Source of the DNA: Prorocentrum cordatum
Taxonomy: Eukaryota > Sar > Dinophyceae > Prorocentrales > Prorocentraceae
Assembly (NCBI GenBank): GCA_963575745.1
Contig: CAUYUJ010010458.1
Span: forward strand, 160,623 to 224,622
DNA: 64,000 bases
Direction of reading: 5' to 3'
This document shows, one piece after another, positions 32,381 to 43,200 of the stretch. The stretch's first letter is position 1, and each line of letters starts with the position of its first letter. The notes under the pieces were generated by a model that was not told the origin of the DNA, ran no database searches, and saw only the letters and a program-made list of their open reading frames with translations. Made by a program: the position numbers and the translations under genes.

Positions 32381-32547
32381 GAGTCACGAGCAGAGGACTA
32401 GCGCGGAGGGGCGGGGTGGCCAGGGTGATGATGTTGGCCGGAGACTGCCTGCCCGAGCCGCACCTCGCGGCCAAGAGCCTCTGGACCAGGGTGACCAGGA
32501 CAGCGCGCGGGCCGGATCGACGACGATCGACGACCGACCGACGACGA

Positions 32548-32706
32548 GGATATGAGAAAAATGTCATATCCTGGCGGTCGTGGTTTCGCAGTTGCGGTCG
32601 TCGTCGGTCGACGTTCGCCGAATGCAGACGACGACCGACGACGACGACCGCGACGTCACGACGTCGAGGACCACGATCACCCGAATATGACATTTTTCTC
32701 ATATCC
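32548..32706. repeat. 159-bp palindrome (MITE-like)
   Basis: Outer arms GGATATGAGAAAAATGTCAT at 32548 and its exact reverse complement ending at 32706. The interior also pairs (CGTGGT...ACCACG; GCGGTCGTCGTCGGTC against GACGACCGACGACGAC). AT-rich arm tips stand out from the CGAC-rich surroundings. Confidence 0.8.
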
Positions 32707-32781
32707 AGCAGCCTCGTCCGCCGAGCCCCCCAGCGTGCCCCCCAGGGCGGCCGCGGGCAAAGCCAAGGACATTCCAAGGAA

Positions 32782-33329
32782 ATTCTTGACGCTTCGCGCG
32801 CCCCCACCAGCCCATCCAGAAACGATGCCCAGGCGAATTGAGGCGATCAGGGAAGCGCGGGGGCACGCAGAGTAACAAAGGGCAGGGGGGGCCCCACCAG
32901 GAAGAGGAGGGCTCGGATGAGGAGGATGAGTAAGCGGAAGAGGAGCAGGAAACTAGCGAGCAAAATGGCCAGATGCCTCTTGGATGCCTCTCGAAGTTCC
33001 TTCGGATGTACTTTGATATATTATTGGGGCATCCCCTGGGGCTCTCTTGGGCCATCTTGGGGCCGTCTTGAGGCCTCAGAGGCTTATCGAAGGCGAAAAA
33101 GCGAGAAAGGCAAAAACATTGATTTACCTTTGGTTTGGGAGCCATGGTGCATCTTGGGGGCCACCTTGAGGCATCTTGGGCTATCTTGAGCCATCTTGGA
33201 GGCCATCTTGGGCTCTCCGAGGCCCTCTTGGAGCCGTCTTGGGCCATCTTGGACGCCCCGACGACCCGCCGCCTTCCCGTGCAGGTCCAGGGGAGGGGGT
33301 TAGGGGGAGGGATCAAGACCCTTTCCCCG
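32782..33329 (+). mobile_element. Dispersed CTTGGG element, copy 2, left part
   Basis: It matches 57185-58110: ATTCTTGACGCTTCGCG start, CCAGCCCATCCAGAAACGA, GAAGAGGAGCAGGAAACTAG, GATGCCTCTYGVAGTT, CTTGGG repeats, a CATCGAAGGCGA-like box, CTTGGACGC, and GAGGGGGTTAGGGGGAGGG at the right. The remaining right end lies at 34251-34324 (CCCGAAGGAGAAGAGGGAAG, CCCTCTAAACCACATACGCC). It is shorter than copy 1 in the repeat section. Confidence 0.75.
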
Positions 33330-34250
33330 CCCGCAAGCCGCCTCACTCACTCCCACCCGCCCTCCCAACACATGCGTAGCACCCGAGCCTCAGCATATTC
33401 AGCAGTCGACTTTGGATGGGCAGCTACTGGGAACCAGTACCGAGCCCATGTGCGCGACGCTGGGGCGAGGTGCGCTGCGCGCGCTGGGCGCGCCACGTGC
33501 GCCAGGTGCGGCAGGCGCCCATGGGGCCCAAGCGTGCCAGGCACCTCCTGGTGCGCCAGATGCGCCAGACGCTCTGCGTGTGCCATGTGTGCCGAATGGT
33601 CCAGCCGCGCCAGGTGCGCCATGTTCGGGGCGCGCGGAGAGCGTGCCAGGTGCGTCCGCGCAAGTGTCAGCACACATCGGAAAATATGTCGTCCCCTCCC
33701 CACCATCCTTCTCGAAAGCCAATGCGCAATCGCGGCGGGGTGGCCAGAGTGGTGCACGGTGGGCTTGCAAACAGCAGGCCGCCCCGCCGTCCTTGTCAAA
33801 AACCAGTCTTTGACAATGATCGCTGAGTGCCTGCACAATCCAGGTTTAGCCGCGAAGTGCATGTTACATTGTTTTTTTTGACAGGGATGGCGGCCTTGCG
33901 CGCAGCAGGCAATCTGTTGGCACCCGCGCCATCCCTGCCAACCAACAAAAACAAAACAATACAAAGTGCTCGCGGGGCTCGCGAATATAACCCAAGACGT
34001 TGGCCTCAAGTGGACTTTCCATTGTTTTTGTGAACGGAGATGGTGGTGGGGGGGGGGGGGGCGGGGCGCGTCGGCTTGGCTGCGCATGCTCCGAATTTGG
34101 AGGCAGAGTGCGTTTTGTATTGTTTTTTAGATGGGACGGCGTGGGTGGGCGGGGTGGGTGGGGGGGAGGGGGGGGGGGGGCGGTCATGGCTCCCCGTTGG
34201 CCCCCGGTCGCCTGGGGGAGGAGGTGTTTATTAATAGGAAACAATGATAA
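33330..34250. other. About 0.92-kb insertion splitting the dispersed element
   Basis: Compared with the copy at 57-58 kb this DNA is extra. It holds a GCGCCAGGTGCGCCA-type minisatellite (33470-33660), an inverted pair CAGGGATGGC/GCCATCCCTG (about 33880-33930), and G-runs at 34045-34190. CCTTTCCCCG before and CCTTCCCGA after could be a target duplication. No coding sequence is recognised. Confidence 0.55.
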
Positions 34251-34369
34251 ACCTTCCCGAAGGAGAAGAGGGAAGATGGGAGAGGAACCCCTCTAAACCA
34301 CATACGCCCTAAAGGGCGGGTGGGACTAAGGCCCATGACCACAGCCCGGCCAGGGGGGAGGAGGGGGGG

Positions 34370-34725
34370 GTGGCGGCAGGATCGACGACGACCGACGACG
34401 ACGACCACGATCGACGCGGCTTCGGCAGAGGGGGGGAGGGCTTCTCGGAGCCAGGAAAAGGCACGGATGGGTCATTGAGGGCAGGCCGATGCGAGGATAG
34501 AAGGGGGAGGGACATCTTAGATATCAAGGGGGAGGGATGAGGGAGCTGGGATGAGGGTCCACCGTTCGAGGGGGAGTTACGGTTCGTCGGGCGATCGTCG
34601 TCGATCGCCAGCGTCGCTGTCGATCGCCGATCGTCACCGTCGTCGTCAGCTTTCGCCGATCGTCCGTCGTGATCGTCGATCGTCGATCGTCGTCGTCGAT
34701 CTTGGCGCCGACCCCTCTTCCCTCC
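34370..34725. repeat. CGAC/GATCGTCG-rich cryptic repeat
   Basis: CGACGACCG words at 34380-34420 and GATCGTCGATCGTCG words at 34590-34700, similar to those at 31.9-32.7 and 36.0-36.1 kb. Confidence 0.7.
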
Positions 34726-34884
34726 TTGCCTGCGCCGCGGCGGGCAGGACCTCGGCGGCGACCCTCCTCGAGCAGCTCGAGCAGGGCGACCACGCCCGCC
34801 TACAGGAGGGCCGCGGCCAGAGGAGGAGGAGGAGGAGAAGAAGGAGGAGGAGGAGGAGGAGGGCCGGCTGTCGCCTCGACGACG

Positions 34885-34990
34885 CGTAAGAGTCACCATC
34901 ACCATCACCATCGTCATCATCATCATCATCACCATATTCATCATCATCATCATCAACATCACCATCATCATCACCATCATCATCATGTAT
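34885..34990. repeat. CAT/ACC microsatellite
   Basis: (CATCAC)n and (CAT)n run. Confidence 0.95.
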
Positions 34991-34999
34991 CAGGGGCCT

Positions 35000-36780
35000 T
35001 AGTGCCATGTATCAGTGGCACAGAAATTGTCTATGTGGCGTTCTCGTCGTACCGGGGGCCGCGTACTTGTCGTCTCGGGGGCCTCGACAGAATCTGTCAT
35101 CTGTCACCTCTGGGGCCCGCTTCCGCGTGGACGACCCGTCCGCGATCTGCGTGGTGCGGGGTTTGCCTGTCAGGCCCCAGCCTGACGCTCCCCGCGCGCA
35201 CAATTGGCAGTGCCCCTAGGTGTTCTGGAAACACCACCACCGCCCCCCCGTTTTCGTCCCCCCACTGGCCCCTGCAGGGAGCCTCGGGAGCTTGACCGAT
35301 TGAGCTGTTGCTCTTGTGCACTCCCCCGCGGTGCGCGTGGTGCAACGGGTATCACCGTCGCCTTCATCTTTCTTCCCCTTCTCCCTGTCCTTCCCCTCCT
35401 CTTGCTTTCGCTCGCCCGTCTGGAAGCGCAGGAGTTGCGACGACTGGCTGGCGGCGCCTTGGAGGACGGGCGGGGCGGGGCTCGCTGGGCAGCGCCCTCT
35501 CTCTCATCTTGCACTCCGCGTGGTCATGTCATGGAATTTCCCTTCTCCTTCCACCCTCCCCCCTCCCCCCTCCCTCTCCCCTTTCCCTCTTCCCCTCCTC
35601 CCTCCCCCCTGTGATGTTCAGACAGGAACAATCACCGCTCCTTTTTTTGACGGAAAAGGTGGGAGCGCAAGCAGCACAGTGAGACTTGGCAGGAATAACT
35701 GAACGAGTTCCCGCCCCCGTTGGCAGGAGTAACTGAGCGAGTTTCCGCCCGCGTTGGCAGGGCCAATCCCCGCTCTATTCCCCCTCGCGCCTTCCGAAGT
35801 TGCGCTGCTCCTGCGTAGGGCGGCGGGCAGGATAGTTCCTGCGCCCTGAGGCTCTTCCCTGAGCAGGCCATCGCCATATTCAATCGGGCCGCGGGCAACT
35901 TCTGCTGGCCTCTGCCCTGGAAGGGCCAGAAGATGAGCCGCGTCGGCGCTTCCTTCATCAAGCCGTGGGCCCCGCCTCGAGCCGGCAGCGGGGGTCGGGC
36001 GCGAATGCGACGACGACGATCGCCCGACGACGACGACGACGGTCGCCGCGACGACGGCGACAACGATCGCCCGACGATCGCCCGAAGGTCGTCGACGACA
36101 TCGTCGACGTCGACGTCGACGACGACATTGAAGACGACGAAAATGACAATGACGATGAAGTCGACGACGATGCCTCCGCCTCCTCCTCATCCTCTTCCAC
36201 CTCTCCCCCTCCCCGGGCACTTCGAGCGATCGCGGCCCCCCCCCTCCCCTGTCGAGGTGTGGCAGAGCAGGGGTTCCCTCGGCCCTCAGGGCCACCTAGA
36301 GAGTGAGGGGGGGGTGTTTTCCCCATGTTGGGGTGAGGGGGGCGTTGGATGAGGGGGAGTAGGAGAAGGAAGAGGAGGCCCACGGTGGGCCTCGAAGCTT
36401 GGGGGGTCCTTGCGACAATATTTACGTGCAGCAGCGTCGCCAGATTTTGTCGGGTCGATATTCCTGGTCTAAGGGTCAGCATATCACCGGTCACCGACCC
36501 TTGGCCCCCTCGCCCCCGATTGCCCAACCCTTTCGTTCCTGGAATGGTTCGGCGATGAGAGAGCCATTGAAAAGGCCTACAGTGGGTTCGCGCCGCGCCG
36601 ACGTGTCGGCGATCCGAGCGCGGGCGTTCAAGGTTGATTGCCGCCAGTGGCCCAGGGCTGGTCGGCGTTGAACAATCTGGCTTATCGGAGAGCAACGATC
36701 GTTCAAGGTTGAACGGTCCATGTGGCGTCGGAGCCGTCTGTGGCCGTCGTCATCGTCGCCTTCCTCTCCCCCGGGCGCCC
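35000..36780. other. Unassigned, mostly C/T-rich DNA
   Basis: A 33-bp tandem duplication (GGCAGGARTAACTGARCGAG unit) lies at 35690-35770, pyrimidine tracts at 35350-35400 and 35540-35610, and CGAC repeats at 36000-36130. No complete gene is recognised. Confidence 0.5.
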
Positions 36781-36789
36781 AGAGGGCGA

Positions 36790-36945
36790 CCACCTGCCGC
36801 TGCCGTTCCTCACGTCGTCCAGCAGCGGCCGCTGGACGCGGAGTTGCTGGACTCGGTCGCCGACGAGTTCAGGCCGCGCCTGACCAGGGGGGCGGTTGCT
36901 CGCGCCCTCCACTTCTTCCGCCTCCTCACCCCCCCACTCCTCCCC
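36790..36945 (+). CDS. Possible 5' exon of the 37-44 kb gene
   Basis: A helical, protein-like stretch (RPLDAELLDSVADEF, then LTRGAVARALHFFRLL) lies before a C/T-rich tract that could be an intron leading to the acceptor at 37257. Splice sites were not resolved. Confidence 0.25.
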
Positions 36946-37257
36946 CCCCATGTCCTTCTCGACCCTGAAGGAGAGGGGTGCGTCTGAGGCTTTTCCTGAG
37001 GAGGGGGGGCTGTCTGCTCTTCGGAGAGGGGGCCCTGCCCCATTTAGTCAGCACGCCCAGCACGCCCTCCACCCCCTTCTCCTCCTCATCCTTCTCTTCC
37101 GCCTCCTCCTGGTCAGCCCTTCTGAGAGGTCGAACCCTTCCTCCCTTATCTTCCTCATCCTCCCCGCCTTCCGTCTTCCTCCCTTCGCAACGTCAAATCG
37201 CCCCCCTCCCCATTCCTCCCTCCCTTCCCCATTCCCCCCCCCTCCTCCTCCGACCAG

Positions 37258-40200
37258 CGCCCCGAAAGGGATCTGCGCAACAGAGTTCGCATTGGTGCTG
37301 GCGCCGGAGCATCAGAGGATGACCTGGCCAGGTGGAACGAAGTCGCTAGGTGGCTCGATCATGCTCGTGACGTCTTGGATCACCCGTCTAACATGGAAAT
37401 TGTCAACACAAGGCTTGCTTACAGAATGCAATTCTTAGTCACGTGCATGCTGATGGCCTCCAAATTAAAAAACCAGTCGTCATTATACGATGCGGTGAAG
37501 TATGCTTTGAAGTTGGCACTGCCGAATGGATGGGCTGAGACGTTCATCAAGCACGTTGAGACACCTGGCCAGCTTCCATCCAAGTCGACCGTGCAGCGGC
37601 ATCGCCTTACACTTCATTGTGCTTTCTTATTGCTTCTTCGTGAATGGAACAGTCGTCACTCTCAGTACGCAGTCTTCCTTAGTGCTGATAGTTCGCCTCA
37701 GGGGAAGCGGGATTGGTTCAACAGCACAATATGCAGAGTACCGTTGAACAGATTGATCGGGCTGTTGGGCGCCGCGAGGTGCTCCTCCTTCTCATCCGGC
37801 TCTTCCTCGTCATCCTCTCCTTCCACTCCGCTCCCTCCTCTCCCTCTTCCTCCTCATCCTCCCTAGGCGTCCTCCTTCCTCTCCCTCCTCCCCCTCCTCC
37901 TCCTCCCCCTCCCCCCCCCTCCCCCTGCCCCCCCCTTCCCCTTCTCTCATCGTCATCTTTGTTTTGCAACCTTGCGCTCGCCTTGTCGAGCAGGCGCTTG
38001 TACGCTGCGAATGGATTGGAGTTGGACGACGATCAGACAACCGACGCTTTGCAGAGCATCAAAGCATTGAGAGAGCACTTGCGCGAGAGATCGATGACAC
38101 CAGTGTCTGTCGGGTCTGCTGCCTCGAGCTCGTTGCACAAGTTGCAGGCGCTGTTGCATCAGATTCGTCTTGAGGAACCGTCTTGGGCCCGCGCTTTGGA
38201 CACGATGCGCAGCGCTGTCAGCAGCACGACAGATTGTGGAACAGAGATGCACTTGGGGGTGCACCCCCCTTTCTTCCTTCGGAGTCTCTTCCCGTGGTTG
38301 CCCGGGGGCGAGCAGGAGTTCCAGTTCGTAGATGGTGACGATGAGGCCAATGCAATCCCAGACGAGTTCGAATATGACGTCGAGGGCGGGCCAGGCGATG
38401 CGGGTGAATTTCATTTTCTCGGCGAGGGTGAAATGCAAAGCGAGGCTCGAGACGAGCGACCTCCTGAGGCTGTTGTTGATCCTGCGGCGGCCGCAGCAAG
38501 TGATGTTGATGTCGGTGACCGCGGCGAACCAGGAGAGCTCGTCGTGGACACGACTTCGTGGCTTTTGATTCCAGGCGTGTGCCATACCATCCATAATGCG
38601 ACAGAGGAGCTCAAAAAGGTCATGGAGTATTTCCCTGATTAGACGAAGGGCCTCAAGGCCATCTGCGACATGGTTCGACGTCGGTTTAGCAATGAGCGCT
38701 TGATGGAAACGTGTTTTTCGACTGCTCCAGCTTGCTACCATAAGGACTTGTACAAGTCTTTCAAGGCGTGCGTGTATACTGGCCGATGGGGTAGCGTCGC
38801 CGATGCCACCCGGGAGCTTGCCCCGCTGCAGCCTTCTTTGCGTTTCGCGTGGGACCCGATTAAGTTCAATCGTGGCAGGCCCATTCGTGCTGACAACAAC
38901 GTTGGGGACGATGCGCAACAATTCAGGTTAGATCTGCGAGAGGTCAACAGTGCGATATCTTCTTTATTCTTCTGGGCATACAGGGGCATGGTTGAGATCA
39001 TCGCGGACACCATTTTGCACATGTTTCATTATTGCTCAAGTTGCGCATGTCATCAGACCGCAGACGAATATCATCAGTGGGTGTGCAGCGTATGCTCCGA
39101 TGCCGACCTCTGCAAAGCTGCTTGTCCCATGGCCGGGCGCCTCCTCCCTTACGCTTGTACTGGGCATATACGCAAGAAGCTGAACAATCTTTGGATTTCG
39201 TCGGAGACTACGTTGACGCTGAAGATGCGCCAGAGTCTCAGCGAGGCGGGCAGGGGTGCAGGGCGGGAAGTGCAGGGTGGTGCCATTCGTCTTCGGTATT
39301 ATGCAGTTATCCTCTTGATCATGCTTCGTCATCCTCGTCTGTCTCCTCAGCCTCTTCCCTCTATCCTCGCTTAGCCTCGTCGTCCTTCTTCCTATTTATC
39401 GGAACCTCTCCCCCCAATGACCCCCGCCACCTTGCACCTCCCATCTAGCTGCGCAGCTGCTCCAGACAGCAGGGGGGGCTGGGGAAGCCTGGTGGGGGAT
39501 CAGGTGGACAAGCGGGCATTTCTACATGATTTTCACCGGGGCCGCCAGATGTTTTGCTTTTATGTTGCTGTAAAGATTGCACCTTTTGAGCGGTTTCCGA
39601 TTGTCATTGGAGCTATCGCGCATGATGATGTTGATGTTTCCCGGCGCTACGTGCGGAAGTTGATGCGTTTGCACGACAGAGCTGTTGCAAGTGGCGACCG
39701 CGCCGTTGAGCACCCCAGAGTCGTTGCACTTTCCAGCCCGGGGCCAGGAAGGGACGCTTTGCAGGCTTACGCCGACGAGGGAGAGATGTCTGAAGCCTTG
39801 CTCGTCGAGATTGCTATGCTGCGATTCGTTTCGATCGTCGAGGTAGGCGTCGAGAGGCTTCACGCTCAAGTTTCGATGTCGATCCGACCAGCACCGCACC
39901 ACGGCCCTGTGCATATTGCCCTGTCACAGCACGGCGCACTTTTGGAGGAGTGGTTGACGGCGCACCCCGAGCAATTGAACGATTTCGCCCGGAAGCTTGA
40001 GCAGGTCAGGCGCCCTTCTGATTGCATTGACGTTCTGGGCTTCAGAGACCACGATTACTTCCAAATATTGCAGGGCACCGTGAATAAAGCTATGTCCTTG
40101 AACCGCTCCCCGCACTGCGGCCGCCTCATCGAAATCATTTACCATTGCGACCCGCATGCCTTGTTCTCGTCATTTGATATCATCAGGGCCACAGGTGACG

Positions 40201-43200
40201 AGGGCGGCCCTGGCGGACCAGGTGGAGGGCCTGGGGCCCCTGGGGGCCCAGGTGGCGGCGGAGGCGATCCAGACGACGCGCCTGCGCCAAGTGGCCCAGG
40301 AGGCTACTCGGGCCACGATGGAGGAGGTGGGGGTGGCGGAGGAATCGGCGGAGACAGAGGAGGTGGCGGAGGAGTCGGCGGAGGCGGAGGCGGAGGCGGC
40401 GGAGGAGGTGGCGAGGAAAGCGGAGGTCACGGCGACGACGGAGGCAGCGGGGAGGGCGGCGGCGATGGTGGCGGGGGCAAGCGTGGCACCAGCAGAGAAC
40501 CAAACAGCGACGCAAACATAACAATTGGGAGTTCCGCGCGGAGTTCTTGGATCGGCGCTGGACCACCTCCGCGGCTGGGCCCCCGTCCCTGGCGCGCGAA
40601 GCGCGCCGGCGATGGCGCCGCAGGTGCCGCCAGTGGGGTCCACCGCCGATCCAAGAAATCTGCTCGGACCTCTTATGTATGTTTATGTCGTGGCTTGGTT
40701 CTCTGACCAGAGTTGAAGACAGCGGTGGCTTCTTGGACAAAGTGTGGTGCCGATTGGCAGTTGATTTCTTCAGAATCAAGTTTGCTGCATGGCCCCGGGA
40801 CTCGTATTTCGCAATTGATAACGATGATGTTGCTCTCGGGCACATGGGCATGCACGGCATCCAATCTTCGGTGCAGTTCACCGCGCCAGCATTGGACGAC
40901 AGTGACTTGGAGGGCCCTTGTTTTCAAAGTTCCGACGTTGCTGACAGCGAGTTCCAATTCGGCGGTGAAGACGCGCCTGACAGTGACAGCCGTCGCCAGC
41001 CCATGATTCCCCAAGTTGGGGCTGAGAGCGTCACAGTGTTCTCGGTCACTGATATCGATCCAATGCGGATCAGAGCCGGCGCCACGTCTCAGCATCATAT
41101 GGAACTTCCATCTTCGAGCATCGGCACCTTGATCCATGGAGTTGCCCACGTCCGTTCGCCACTGCTTGGAGAACAGCTGCTTGTTCAAGGTCATTCGTTT
41201 GCAGGCAGCGTTGGCGCTGACTCGAACCACTTGGTGTTGTTGGATTTAGGGGGCCACATGCGAACCCTACCCCTGCCCCACGAGTTCTGGGAGGGTGGGC
41301 GGGGTTCACTCCGCTCGAGACCGGAGCTCCCGAGCGAAGTGAACCCCACCCTCCCCATTACAAATCGTGGGGGGTAGGGGTGGAGTTCGCATGCGCCCCC
41401 CTAGGATTGTCTCGGGCGCAAGGCGCTTAGCAACATGAGGCGATATGTTCCTGAGGATGAGCTCGTTTACATGGTCCCCATTGGTAAGTTGCGCACCCCG
41501 GTGGTCCTGCAGTGTATCCAGTCGCTCGCCAGAGCGGGTGCTCATGGTGAGGGGGGGGGAGTCGTCCTGTTCCTCTTCCTCCCTCCTCTTCCTCCTCCCT
41601 CCTCCTCCCTCCGCCTCCTGCTCGCCCTCCCCTTCTCAATGATCAATGCCGCCTCCTCCTTATCTCCTTATCCTCCTCCTCCTCCTCCTCCTCCCTCCTC
41701 CTTCCCATTCCCCTATCCTCGCTCTCCTCTTCCTTCTTCGTCCTCCTGCCCCCTCGCTGCCAGTCGGGGGGGCAGCCCCGTCGGGCCGTGCCTTCATGTG
41801 CTCGACGCTCGACTCGACCCAGGTGTTCGGCTCGACCTCGCGCCGGGTCCACAGCGATACTTGCCGTCCTCACTTCCTCCCCCTCTTCTCCACATGTTCC
41901 TCCTCGCCTCACGCCCTCTCTCGCCTTCGACTTGGACCCCCCCCTCCCCTGCCCTTCGGCCGGTTGGGGCAGGATGGCAGGACGGGGCCCGGGCTTGCAG
42001 TGCAAGTTGAGAGCGATGTGGGGGGGAGGTGCTTGGGACGCGCTGGAGGTCGGCGAGAAGGAGTTCGTCGCCCTGCGGGATTTGGCCGCAGAGGGAGTTG
42101 CAGAGAAGGTGGGCAGTGGCAATGGTAGTATTGATAGTTGTGTTGCTGGTTCATGGCGCCTGACCCGCTTTGGCCAGTCCATGCTATGTGTATGCACGAA
42201 GCTCAGAGACCCGACACGGGCCCTTGACGCCCGCGCAGATGTGGAGAAATCGCACATGCACCTTTTCGAGTTGCTCGACGGTCTACTTAACGCTGGATGG
42301 CAGGGGGTTTACACAGAGCTTCCCGCCAAAATTTTGAAGAAAATGCAGCCATTCACCCGCGGCAAGCCAAAGCGTTTCTTGCTGCGGCCTCCAAGTACTC
42401 AGCACATCCATGGCATCAATTGGTGGTATCTCTTGGCTTTGATGTGCGCAGAGGAGCACGATTTGCTGGTCCCTCATGGTTTGCCCGCTGCAGCGCACAA
42501 GAAAATATTGGCCCACGTCCTCGACATCCCGGCACCTCGGCAGAAATACAAACGCATGCAGATGTTCGCAGAGGCCGACGGCGACGAGCCTCCAGCGCCG
42601 CCTTCACCCAAGAGGCGGCGTAAAAAAGGCGCTGGCGGCACCGCCAGGATGAAGAAGGCCTCGGCGGCCCTAGACGGCTGGGAGGAGCTTGACCCCGATG
42701 AATGGGGCGAGGAGGCAGCCGAGGCAGCCGAGGAGGAAGGCGAGGAGGAGGGCGAGGAGGAGGAGGACGAGCGCGGCCAGGAAGGTTTCGCAGTCTTTGA
42801 CGATCGCCAGTTGCGGCGCGAACTTTTCAGCGAGGAGGAGGAGGGGCAGGAGGAGGAGGAGGATATTGCGCCTGGCTCCGACAGCGCGGCGGGCGAGGAC
42901 GATGAGCCAGAGGCGCCTGGGAGCGGGAGTTCTTCCGCAGCTTCCACCAGCAGCTCCAGCTCCAGCTCCAGCGGCTCGGCCCCCACAGCCAGCGAGAAGG
43001 GCGGCTCGGGCGCGGAGCGCAGCGGTGAAGTGCCAGATCCGCCAGCCCCCTTGCCAGTCGACAAGGACTGGGAGTCTGGCACGGCGCGGGCAGGCCCATA
43101 CAAACTCACTCGGCACAGGCACGCATGGGAAGCAACTTGCTATGACAAGGCGCACCGACTGGCTAATGGGCGGCCGTGCCGAAGGGAGAAAAATGTCCGA

